Source of the DNA: Phytophthora sp. 'mugwort'
Lineage: Eukaryota; Oomycota; Peronosporomycetes; Peronosporales; Peronosporaceae
Reading direction: 5' to 3'
Assembly (NCBI GenBank): GCA_033558025.1
Contig: JAUCEF010000005.1
Coordinates: 6,944,001-7,008,000 of the forward strand
DNA: 64,000 bases
Under the pieces are notes generated by a model that worked only from the letters and a program-made list of their open reading frames with translations, was not told where the DNA came from and made no database searches. A program made the translations under genes and the position numbers. This document shows positions 32,601 to 43,367 of this stretch, in pieces; within the stretch, counting starts at the first letter, position 1, and every line of letters starts with the position of its first letter.

Positions 32601-34480
32601 ACATGCTCAAGTTGGTTGCGTTCTCGACGGGCAAGGAGCGATGGATGAAAGCGAAGGCTTATCGGCCTATTGGTACTGCTTACATTAGTGCCGGGTGTAT
32701 CGCCAAGTCAAAAAAGTGAAGCACGCTTCGCTTTTCCAAATTCGCTGGCTGGACAGTCAGTCCCCGAGTGGGGTAGAGCATATCAGTGTGGGGCTTGTGC
32801 AGCTTGGCATCAAAAAATACATCTCGTTAACACGGGTGAAGAACCCGGATTGGCGGATACTGGTGCGACCATATCCTACTGATGAAATCGACTCTGAGGA
32901 GGCCGATTCGGATGGCGCAGGGGAAGAGTTGCTTGAGGCTTTCGACCCCGCGGAGCTACTCCCAACCAGCCTTGCAGAAATTGAAGCCATTCGAATCATG
33001 CGGTTCGTTCCGTCAGGTGAAGTTGAAGTGCCTTCGTACCTGTATCAGCACGGCGACAGATTGACCAAGACGTACCTGTATCCTGAGTTCAAGCACTTGT
33101 TCGAGCATTCCACCAGCTCCAGTTTCTTCGCATACTACCCCTCTACTTTTGGCGCCAAGTTCTGCATGATCCCAACAAGTACGCTGTGGTGAACACCATG
33201 ACGACGCCGTTCACGCTCGACGTGCTGATGATGTTTCTGGGTATCTCTTCTTCGCCATGAATGCCAAAGGCGAGTACGCTAATTACTGGGGCGTACAAGC
33301 CGAAAGATCTAATTTTCGTTGACGTTACCACATCGCTCCACGGTATCATGACCCTGCATCGATTCAAGCTGCTGCGTCGGTGTCTGAGCTTCAATGCTAC
33401 TCCAAACACGCTAGAAAAAGATGCAGCGGCTCGCGTCCGATCACTCTTAAACCTGCTAAAGATTACTGGCGGTAGTATATTCACGTGGGGCGAGACATTG
33501 CACTCGACGAAGCCATCTTCGCCTGCCGCTCGCGCCAAGGCCGCCACATGATTGTGTATAATACCATGAAGCCGACAGGAAATTACCATTTTCAGACCGT
33601 ACGTGGTGTACTGCTCTACGACGTGGATTACGTTGAACTGCAAACTTCACTGCAACCGGAGCGACGTTTTGGACAGACTGAGCAGTGTGATTGATCAAGC
33701 TGAGGCACCAAATTTGAGAGAGGAGCTGAAGGAAGTATCGAAAATTCGACAGCATGTGGTAGAGGTAACGAGGCCACGATTTGGAACAAACCGCATTGTC
33801 AACACGGACAATTACTATACCTCAGTTCAACTGCGCCAGGAGCTACGGCGGAAGGATCTCTATGATCGAGGCACCATCTGAGCGAATAGCAAGCACTACC
33901 CAGCCCACACTATATTGCGTAAGGACGATTGTTCCCGTGGAGACTATCGACAGGCTGTCTCGCACAACCACAGTATGCTGGTAGCGTCGTAGTGCGACGG
34001 AAATGTCGTCAATTGGTCTCCAATGCTGCCTCTACAAGTATTACCACTGTCGTCCGCATGGTTGGCAACGATAAGCAGTCATTTCCATCCCCCGAATGCG
34101 TCGCTCAGTACAACACCTTATGAGGCGGTTAGTATTTAATCAGAACCGACGACTCGTGATCAGCATCGAACTTTTGTGATGGAGCTGGTAGGAGAACATT
34201 TGAACGATAAATGGAGGAATGCCCCCAGTGACGGCTGCATGCTTTACAGTGGAGACATGGGTGACGATCGTGAAGCGGAGCAGGTGGCCACGCCTTCCCA
34301 TCAGCGGCCGGCAGGTAAAAATGCTGTGCTTCGACGTTGCGTGCACATCATGTCGTCTAGTCAAATTCATGCGGAGAAGAGCAGGAAGCGCCGCCGCAAT
34401 ATTGTTTGTAAATGGAGGGGAGATATCCGTCCGAAGTGACAAACTATCTCCTCACACACGGTGTGTGTCTGTGTGGGTTG
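32600..34480 (+). pseudogene. piggyBac transposase (DDE_Tnp_1_7) relic
   Basis: 32600-32680 gives QDVYMLKLVAFSTGKERW. 32695-33192 gives ISVGLVQLGIKKYISLTRVK, then AELLPTSLAEIEAIRIMRF and PEFKHLFEHSTSSSFFAY. 33261 onward gives LHRFKLLRRCLSFNAT, then IALDEAIFACRSRQGRH (first catalytic Asp), and 33790 gives NTDNYYTSVQL (second Asp). Around 34090-34140 the block expected to carry the third Asp (GVDxxDQ) is missing. The C-terminal part resumes at about 34170 (VMELVGEHLNDKW) and ends with a Cys-rich tail near 34460 (YLLTHGVCLCGLYT). Many frame changes and a lost catalytic block make it inactive. Confidence 0.85.
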
Positions 34481-35199
34481 TACACGAGATCTCGCCAAGC
34501 CGTGGATGAGTCCGTCCATGACGTCAACCTGCTGGGATATTCCATCAATTCTACTACCCCAATGAACTATTTAATGATAAAGGAAACGTGCGACGACACG
34601 CCAATCTCGCTAAGCTAAAAGACATGAGTGAGCCTAGACGTGAAGTCGTACGGCGACCTGCTGTCGCTCGCCAATTTGGTGACGGAGCCGTTGGGGGTCC
34701 TGCTGCACATGTATTCGGTGGTGATGCCGCTCTTTTTGTTTGGCGGCGATACGAATCGTGGCTTCGGCGGCGGTGTTCCGGTTGGACTTAAGGCTTATGG
34801 GCTGGGCAGTGGTCCCGATCACAGAATGGCGGCGTTCAGGCTGAAAAGCGGTGCGTCGTTCATATTGGGCAGCGGTCCTGTTCCCAGAATTGCGTCGTTG
34901 AGCCCGGTCAGCAGCACGGACCATGGCCTTAACAACGGCGTCGACATGGCCCGCACACTAGCAGCGAGGCTGCTAGTGGCGGCAGTGGCGCTGCCCACGG
35001 ACTTGGTGGTGGCTCTTCTCGCGGACTTGACGAAGGTAGAGGTGGCAACACGGCCCCCAGACGCATCGGCGAGGCAGTCCAATGCTGCTACATTGGACGT
35101 GCGACCGAGGCGGGTCGGCGGCTCGGGTCGGCGTTATAATCCTCTGGGGAAGGCGGGGCGGTGGCGGCGGCAGCCCTCGTGCAGTAACTTCCGAAGAAG
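34481..35199. other. low-complexity region inside the piggyBac element
   Basis: A Gly/Leu/Ala-rich plus-strand frame (34628-35227) contains partial duplications (TGGGCAGTGGTCCCGATCAC / TTGGGCAGCGGTCCTGTTCC). No domain was recognised. Probably part of the nested gypsy debris. Confidence 0.35.
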
Positions 35200-35847
35200 A
35201 TGCGTACACACACCGTGTTTTACGTAGGCTTCCTTAAGCCATATCAAGACCCGGATCGGGTGAGCGCGGAGGGTTTGGCGCCACAGCTGGTGACTGGCCA
35301 GAGCCCTGACAGCGCACGAGGAGGTCCAACTGACCACGTAGCTCAGCGAGCGAACGGTCCAGCGCTTCGAAGCGATGAGCAGAGGACTGCTGCAGGAGCT
35401 CTTTGCGATTGGCAATCGAACCAGGAGACTGAAACCAGTCGACCCGATGATGCACAGCATCGATCTCGTCAGCGAGACGGTCACGGTGACTCGTCGCCCA
35501 CTGCAGCGAGTCGAACAGGATCTGCACCCGCCTTTCGACCGCTAGCAGATCACTGCGACTCGCAGCGCAAGGATCCAGCCGGTCATCGACCTCCACCACC
35601 GTTACTCGATGAGCAGGGAACTTCCCACTATCATGTGGAGCGCTTAGTGGCGCGGCGTCGTCGCCAGAGTCGTACCCAATATCTTGTGAAGTGGAGGGGC
35701 TATCCTCACTCACAGAACCCTTGGGAGTACGAGGTTCCCCTCCGGCAAGATTGCCCTGACGTCGTGGACGCTTTCGATCGACGCGATCAGCAGAGCCCTG
35801 AGGGCCAGCGACCGACGCGTCGCTCGCCTGGCGCTTCCCGGCAATAG
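35200..35847 (+). pseudogene. C-terminus of Ty3/gypsy chromovirus pol (chromodomain)
   Basis: The frame begins HTVFYVGFLKPYQDP (35209-35250), typical of the integrase tail in gypsy elements. After a variable linker, 35623-35790 encodes a chromodomain: HYHVERLVARRRRQSRTQYL, then VKWRGYPHSQNPWEYE. The aromatic residues (Y, W, W/Y) that bind methyl-lysine are present. Only about the last 215 residues remain. Chromodomains target insertion to heterochromatin (established for chromoviruses). The opposite strand is also open for 296 codons across this region. Confidence 0.8.
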
Positions 35848-35849
35848 CG

Positions 35850-36739
35850 GCTGGGGGGCCAAGGCCAGCAGCTGAGCTGTCGATCTGGCCTTGAAGAGGA
35901 TCGGCCCCACGAGCGTGACAGCAGAAGCACCGAGTGCGAGAGTCCTGGTGGCGAGGCCTACGGGCAGGGGGTAATTGGCGTTTTGCTTTGAGTTTCGCGA
36001 ACTCGAACTGGAGTCGACGTTCGACTCGAACATCAGTTTCACTGAAACTAGCCCGGAAGGCATCAATGGAAGAGAGCTTGCGAGCTCCTTCCACCAACTT
36101 TGGAACTGTCCATCGTCTTCCCAAGACGTCTCTCTTGACAGGAGCACGACTGGGTAACTCCGCATCGGTGGAATCGATCCGTGCTGCAGTTGCAGGCGCT
36201 CACGATACTCGAGCTGAGTAGTCACTTGAGGAGTCAAGTATCTCTCTCTGAGAGACTCTCGCGCGGCGAGCTCGTCGGGTGCTGCGGCCGCCGCCGCCCC
36301 CCCCCCCCCACACACACACACACACAATAACATATGTGTTAAGCAACTCCGATGCTGCTCGGCGAGCCACTTCGCTGGGATCGCGAAGCTCAAAGCCATA
36401 GTCACGACGCGACGGGGTAAGCAATGGCCGAGCCATAGGTGGCCTCGAACGTGGGAGCTGCGGATCAGCCGCGAGCTGTTGCTCCTGGACTTCGTCCAAA
36501 GGATTGGCGACGACACCAGATCCCCTGGGATCATCTGTTATTCCTCGCGAAGGTAGCAGAGGCGCATTGTGCAGGACTCGTGGAGTCGAGAGCTCGAACG
36601 GATTCGGAGCGCGAAATTGGCGGCGCGGGCTCGGCGAGCGGACAGGGCTAGTACCGGTCCTGGACTCAGTGTAATCGACCTCCTCTTCACTTTCTTCAAG
36701 GTCGTCAAAGTGGGTCTCGCGCAAAGCGTATCGGGGCAC
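35850..36739 (-). pseudogene. gypsy gag-like relic, opposite strand
   Basis: On the minus strand from 36739 a frame begins MPRYALRETHFDDLEESEEE and continues Pro/Arg-rich (SPVRSPSPRRQFRAPNPFE) to a microsatellite at 36297-36327, where the frame is disturbed. Frames beyond include QFQSWWKELASS and a Cys/His patch, CFCCHARG, near 35920. Length and composition fit a retroelement gag, but no diagnostic capsid motif is seen. It converges on the chromodomain frame of the plus strand, so the nested gypsy is rearranged. Confidence 0.4.
36297..36327 (+). repeat. (C)n(CA)n microsatellite
   Basis: A run of about 13 C is followed by about ten CA dinucleotides, inside the gag-like frame of the minus strand. 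Confidence 0.9.
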
Positions 36740-36969
36740 TGCTACCAGCGGCTTCGCTGCCTCTACTCATGGTCTTTTGACCATATTGGCGCTTGTGCGC
36801 TGAGTGATACTCTTGCACCGAGAGCCGTGGGTGTGCGGGTGGCGCAAGGTCAGAGACGTCTCCCGTGCGGGATGACGAGGATAACGAAGGTGTCGGAGAC
36901 ACAGAGGGGTTTAGCCCGCGGCGAGGGCTCGTACCGGAGGCGAACGAGGGAGGTCAAAAGATTAATTGG

Positions 36970-37560
36970 CTGTTGATATCTGAGTGTGAACACTTGATGC
37001 GGAACAAACAATGAAACGCTCTTCGAGCTGAAGGTTTCGGGCCTTTTCCGATTGATACAATCGGATCCTCGTGGTTACGGTGTGTCCACAGTTGGTGGGG
37101 GAGAGTGTAGCGGGGTTACACGTAGGTAACACGAATGTAACCGTGCTACGTGTCACCTTGTAGTAAGTGGTACTTGGTACCACTTGGACTGACGGGATTT
37201 CAGTACGTGGCCACAGGGCCACCCGATATGCATTTGACTAGGTTAAACTATGGTAGATAGTTAGAGTCATACATTTACACCACAGGCGGCTTTGCCGCAG
37301 ATAAGCAAACAAATAACAGTTCAGTTTTAGCATGAAAGAGAGTATTGCCCTAGGTTTAGGAATACTGACTCTTTGAGTCTCTAGTGGTATAACTAGAGTG
37401 ATATAAGCCTCTGCGGAGACCTTAGGGTTAGGATAACCACAACTAAGACTCGGGGAGTCATACGTCTTCCTCTGACGCACTACGCTACGCAGCCCCGCTG
37501 CAAGTAGCTTGTCTTCCTTGTCAGTGAAACTTGTGCGCATTTCTGTTGATTTTGGTATAG
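36970..37560. other. non-coding, possibly LTR of the nested gypsy
   Basis: The minus-strand gag-like frame starts just to the left, so an LTR would be expected here. The region is non-coding and has short direct repeats (ggtacttggtaccact), but I could not find a second copy to confirm an LTR. Confidence 0.3.
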
Positions 37561-37740
37561 TGTGACACAGATACCAGAGTGGAGTGCATCTGCCTTACTT
37601 TTTGTATGGTAATGCGACTGGTGTACGGCAATCCTGGTTGTTCATCGTTTATGCCACACTTTGTCGATGACGCGGCAGTGTGGCCGCGGCCGATTACTGT
37701 GGTTGAGGCAATAAATTACTACTCGAAGATGAGAGAATTA

Positions 37741-37867
37741 GAAAAATACCCCCAGCCCTTTCCAGTCACCAATCTGATTGGTAGAAAAATACCCCCAGCC
37801 CTTTCCAGTCACCAATCTGATTGGTAGAAAAATACCCCCAGCCCTTTCCAGTCACCAATCTGATTGG
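37741..37867 (+). repeat. three tandem copies of a 43-bp unit
   Basis: GAAAAATACCCCCAGCCCTT starts at 37741, 37784 and 37827. The first two copies are identical and the third lacks only its last bases. The period is not a multiple of three. The array lies 130 bp inside the right end of the piggyBac-like element and could be a subterminal transposase-binding array. Confidence 0.95.
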
Positions 37868-37999
37868 ATATTGCATAGTAGGTCGAGAGCGAAAAGACTA
37901 AAAGGGCGCAAAAATCGCACTTTTAGAAGGCCATTTATCACCGCGTTTTGGTAACAGCGTTAAAACGAAACATGCGCCCTTCCACCGCGAAAGGGTTAA

Positions 38000-39390
38000 G
38001 AGGCGCAACGTTCTGTCAATGCGATCCGAAACGAGACAGGAGCAGAAGACGCCAGCCAACCTCGACAAAATAACAGCCCAGTTTAGCAAAAAGGTTGCTG
38101 CGATGGTTCAGGAACTGGGGCTTTCAAAGATTTACACCGCTGACCAAACATTGGGTAAGTCAATTATTTAATGATTTGTTATTTTAACGGCGAGATTGTA
38201 TTGTTTGCTGCCTTTTCGAGTACCTACCGTATCGAACGATATCTTAGAAGGGTGTTAAGACGGTATGCGTACGATGCGGAGGAAAGAGCAAGGAGCTCGC
38301 CACTGTCATGCTTCCTGCTGATTCTGATGGCAGAAAATGACTCCATTTGTCATCTTAAAAACCGACCGTGCTCGCCAGCTGATCCAGCGAGCAGAATGCA
38401 CGACTTCGCCATGGATTTGGGGTTCGTCTCTGGAAGACTATATGCCAAATCCAGAGAAACCTTCGCTGCAAGTGCATGGGAACAAGAGAGGTATCACGTT
38501 TTTATTTTTACGAAAGGCAGAACTATATAATTGTGTATTGCGCTTTAGGGTGGCAAAATGGTTAGTAGTCTATAGAATTTCTCCGCTTTCATTATGCTGT
38601 CCGCGAAGATATGGCTTAGCCGATATTTGCTATTATGGGACAACTTCTTGGGTCATTGGGCCGTGAAGTCGTTTCATATGCAACTGTGCTGTTTTCCGAA
38701 GGTTAAAACGATTACAAACGCAGAGCAGGTGGCGATCCTGCTGGAAACTTGTAACCTAGTGTATTGATATGGTTTGTGATGTAACTAGCAGATTGAAAAG
38801 TGAGAGGTTTGGACAGCGTCACCATCCATCCTTCTCAATGAAGTATAAAGCTTCAAGCTGATGGCAGGATGAAAGGTAACGTGCAAGACATCCAGAGATT
38901 CCAGTTGGATCTCTGGCGGTTTGTTCTATAATATCCATGAAAGTTTGGTCAGATTCAGATGTCTGGATCCGCCATCGCCAATGAAGCGTACTGACCTTGA
39001 TGCACCAGGGTCAGGCACGACTTCGTCTGCGATTGACGTGATTGCACCAGCTCGCTCATTGTCTGTTCGTCAAGTCGTGGGTTTCATGTCTGGCGGCGGA
39101 AGCTAGCTTGATCCAGAATCCACTACAGTGACAAGCATTAACGTTGTGCTCTTAAAAGTTCCCCAGGTGCTACTGCGGTGTATCAGCCAGATAACGTGGC
39201 CTGGGCCCACTAAAGGAATACGTGCATGGCAATTTGGTCCAGAACCTACGGGAGCAACCCCAGAACCGAGTGGCTGTGGTCCCATTTATGATGTCCCCGC
39301 CGTAGCGTTTACGTGGTTGCGGGTTGGATTAAACGAACGTGGGGTGATCTAGACGATCACACAATTGTGTCTGGACGCGAGCGAGTAGGC
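38000..39390 (+). pseudogene. pogo-like transposase, C-terminal part (split by piggyBac)
   Basis: Directly after the TTAA the frame reads KRRNVLSMRSETRQEQ and reaches KIYTADQT (first Asp block) at about 38140, then a stop. Later pieces in other frames include TPFVILKTDRARQL near 38340 and VHGNKRG near 38475. LLWDNFLGHW near 38630 is the second Asp block. VVLLKVP then PGATAVYQPDNVAW near 39150-39190 is the QPxDVAW block of DDE_1 transposases, and TIVSG near 39365 ends it. It is heavily broken. Confidence 0.75.
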
Positions 39391-41792
39391 CTCGAGATTT
39401 CGAAAGTTGATACAGTACAAACTCAGATTAGCGGAGCTAGCTAACCTTCACTTAGTTAATGGTATCATTGAAGCAGTTTCAGACGAGCATGACATCGAAA
39501 GCAGCTGGCTCTGCGATGAGATACTTTGATGAATTGACGCAAAATATATACAAACTTCAAGTTACGATGCGCGGCAAACATTAACTTAAATGCGATATTT
39601 TATGCATCAAAATAATGCACCATACCTTTTTCAGCTTTCACTACTATGAGCAGCTTTTCTTTGCTCTCGCATTGTTTCTCGTAATGGCATCCCGCTGGTT
39701 CCCCCTACAAAACTTCTAACCAATGAGAAGTAACCAGTCTCTCAAAGGTTTCCTCGTTAAACTCTCCCCTTCAGAAGAGGGACAACTCATCGAAGAATTC
39801 GGTTGTACGAAATATATGCTTTCGGATTTGTTCCTACAAACTAGCTGCATTTTTACTCGAAAATATATGCCGTTATCACGCCAATAATCCCCCGCGTAGT
39901 AATGCTGGTTTCCCCATGGTTTGCGAACTTGGTGCATTCATGTTGGCAGGACTTCTTCAGAAATGAAGATGACAGTCCGACCTCGCTGTCGTGCAGCACC
40001 GACATATAATTATGAATGCATTCACCCAATCAAAGAGATGACCGAAACCATGTAATTTGATTAGCACTTGAATGCATGGAGAAGTATGGGCAAAACTTGA
40101 AAGCAAAATGACAGGTATGTCAAAGTTACCCTTCGTCTCAGTGACACCTCCCTCGCTGTGCTATTTGCTGGACGCGATGACTTCACGTAGCATTCCCCAA
40201 CACCTTCATCACAGCCCCAAGTGGGATTATCGAGAAGGGTGTAGACGGCGTCAAGCACATATTCTAATCAGCGACCGAGAATTACTTTTATGATTTTCTA
40301 AAACACGATACAAATTTGTTAGGGATATGTTTTGCTGTTGTGGATGCGAGTAGCATGCAAGTATTCGTCAACAAAATCATTCACATGTGGTCAACAAAAT
40401 CATCTGGAAGCCTAAGTGTTGGCGCTATGAACTTGATGAGACTTGATAAGGAGTCAGCCACATTGGCTGGTTGCGATAGCGACAGGGTTCGAGCTATGTT
40501 GGAAACCGGCGCACCCCTTGGTTGGGCTGCTCTTTGGAAAAGGTAATTATGCCCTATGAAATCACAATCCCTAAACTCGTCATCCACAATCATATTGTGC
40601 AGATGCCACGTGCCTGCATCCTTGTTGTCATTGCGTCAGCATTCCAAAAGCGACAAGGTGTGTCAATGATTCGACATCGAGCCTGCAAGAAAAACCAACA
40701 ATCCCAAAGCAGCGTTCACTATATTTCCGACATGCTTCATGTCTTCTACTGTAAAAAGCTGCTGCTTGTTATCGCATGGGTGCACGATAGTTTTGGCAAA
40801 TACGGTCCATTCAGGATGGATTCCGTCGGCAGGAAGATATGGCGTGTAGTATCGATTGTCTGGTTGGCATCATACCAGTTTGAATATACCAGTACCAACG
40901 CTTAGTAAACCAACTACACGCCGCCAAGTGAGAACTCGACTCAAGGATCTTTTTTGTGGAGGAAATCATGACATCAAGTAGGCTGATCAAGGATGTTCAA
41001 GACACCCAATGATCCAAGCGATCCGAAATTGGAAAGCCAAAGGTGCAGGTTATAGTCAGCTACCGCTTTGAGCACCTTAATGAGTTGTTTCTCTTTCCCT
41101 TATGCTGGTTTGCGAGAGATGTAGCACAGGTTTCCATTGCCAATGCATCTGATCCAACAACAAACGTAGCTATTCCATTGTCGGTGGTCGAAGAAATTCA
41201 TTGCCGTACCGAGCAACGATAGCTTCACAAAACGCGTCAAACATACGAGTGCCGTTGTTTCAGATATCTAGGGTCTCATCAATGCATCGGCTGTTGGTGA
41301 GCATCCGTAGGATGTTCCGGTTTCAGGATGAAGCGATAGGAGTTTCGGAACCTACGGTATGCTTAGAGATCACAAACTAGGCCTCCCAGCAACGGACAGG
41401 CGGCTAGGGCAGGCAGAGCTCACTTCCGAATTTTTTCCTCGTCCAGATAACTTCCACGCTTCTCCTCTGTAGGCCATTCTTAAACGTCGGCGCTATGGCA
41501 AGACTACCCGTTACCGCCGGTGAGATTATCTTCGTTGGACCAACCCACGTTCCCGATACTTGAAGTGTTCGCGTACCTATTGATAGTCATGGTACACGGC
41601 ATGACGACCACCGTTCGTCGAACAGGGCCTGACGACAGCGAGGCGGCCCTTGAATTCGATGTGAAGGTTTCCCTACTGCGCCATCGGGTAGTGAACAGGG
41701 AGGAGGCCGACCTATAGCCCCGTTCATAAGTCGGCCATCCAATTGCATTTGTACAAACAAGTGGAGAAGCTAACGACCAGTGGCCGTATGGG
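39391..41792. other. no recognisable gene
   Basis: Scattered frames on both strands (40081-40293, 40316-40546, 40522-40905 on +) show no domain I recognise. The 41520-41717 frame may belong to the 5' end of the DIRS-like element. Terminal repeats were not found. Confidence 0.35.
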
Positions 41793-43367
41793 TTGGTTAC
41801 CGGTTACAGCATGCAAGTCAGTTTGGCTCTACTACACGTCCGCTTCAACAGTCAGGCTCTTCGAGTACAGCTTGCGACGCCTTCGGTAGTGATCGCCGTT
41901 GACCACCTAAACTATACTTTCCGTACAGGTGCCACCGTCAATGTGATGAACTTAAATGCGTTCGAGTTGCTCGACCATCACAATGAAGTTTTCGTGGCAT
42001 GCGGTAAGAGCATGTCCGGTGTCCCAGCCTGTGTTACGACAACGGTGCTCAGTGTGCCATTCAAACCCAACGGGCGCGTCCATCTCATTTGCCCTGACAC
42101 GCTTGAAATAGTCTCCGTTCGCCGCCAGAACATTGTGGACTGCGAGCTGAATGGCCGCAATAATAACCCCGCTGATGTCTTCACAGACCCCAGTCCAACA
42201 CGGACTTGATGCACTTGGAACCCTCTGGTGACGTGGCTAACAGCATTAACATTACCTTGCGTGATTCAGATGACGCTGGTAAAACTGAGGACCAGCTTGG
42301 TAAGCAGGGCGACATCAACAGCGTTCGTCTCCAGAACCTCCCCCTACGTAAACGTCGTCGGGTGGGCAGTTCGACCGAGGTGTCTGTATTACCGACGACG
42401 AGCGAAGCACACGCATCGGCTTTCCGCCCCTCAGAAATGGAGAGGATTGTCCACGGCGCGATGGCGCACCCCTCCTTACTCGGTAAGAATGCACACTTCG
42501 TCATTGAATCTGCACAACAAGGTCCACGGACCTGGCTACCTCCCCCCGGTGCTCCGATTGGCGTACGACCTCAGCTCCGATATCCGAGGTCTGTCGCTGA
42601 TGCATTTCCGACGATTCATTCATGAGCTCCAGCCGGCAACACCAGCCGTCAATATGACAAACTTCGGAAGATCGATTCGCTGCTGCCTCCGATCCCTCCG
42701 ACCAATATCCGTGAGATCGTCGAAGCGTTCGAACGTTGCTCCTCTTTGCTGAAGGATTCTACAACAGCACAGTAATTGATTTTATCAAGGCTGGCGTGGC
42801 ATTCATGGCACGAAGTCGATGCTGTCACCGCCCGACGCAGCCACCTGCAATATGCTGGTGTTTTGGATTATTCCAAACTGGGTAAGTTCCGCAGTGCGGT
42901 GATCGCGTCTAATCTCCAGAGTGCGGCCCTCATCGGACAAGAATTTACTAGGAATGACGACCACCTCATGGAATTGTATTAAGCCCTCCATGAAAAGCAA
43001 GTAGTACCCCAAGCAGGTTCGAGATCAACTCGAGCTGTTACCACGGGCCGGCCGTATCTACAACGAACAGAAAAGATTTCGACGGTACCTCGCGAATTAC
43101 TCGCTATGTTGCCGAAACAGGGCAATAAAGTGCTGTGCATGTGCTTTCTGTCGAAGAAAGGCTGCCAGGGACCATCACCTGGCCATTGCTTTGATCCAAC
43201 CGAGCCCACTTCAAGCCTCTGGCGCTTCCCGGCGACGCAAAGGATCACATCGACAAGAAATTCCACGGTCTGTCCCCAGCGTTTCAGGACCTGTGACCCA
43301 GATCCTAGCAAGCCTCGACTGAACGAGCAGGATGTGAAGACATCCGCCTCATCGGCAAGGGTCAGAG
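41793..43367 (+). pseudogene. DIRS gag-like region
   Basis: Frames at 41793-42209, 42206-42625 and about 42640-43380 are Ser/Arg-rich, with pieces such as RKRRRVGSSTEVSVLP and FIHELQPATPAVNMTNFG. One Cys/His patch, CMCFLSKKGC...GHCF, near 43140-43190 has the spacing of a zinc knuckle. Gag is inferred from position and this patch. Internal stops are present. Confidence 0.5.

Larger units (their letters stand above)
30700..37995 (+). mobile_element. piggyBac-like element, 7.3 kb, with TTAA duplication
   Basis: The ends are CCCTTTCGCG at 30700 and CGCGAAAGGG ending at 37995, a 10-bp perfect terminal inverted repeat. TTAA lies directly outside both (30696-30699 and 37996-37999), the hallmark piggyBac target duplication. 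Removing the element and one TTAA joins two halves of a pogo-like transposase in frame. A piggyBac transposase relic lies inside. At 7.3 kb it is longer than typical piggyBacs because it holds repeats and a nested chromodomain-gypsy fragment. A subterminal motif, GCAAAAATCGC, occurs near both ends (30775 and 37908). Confidence 0.9.

Noticed and set aside
37741..37867. CRISPR-like array
   Set aside because: Units are head-to-tail with no unique spacers, and the context is eukaryotic.
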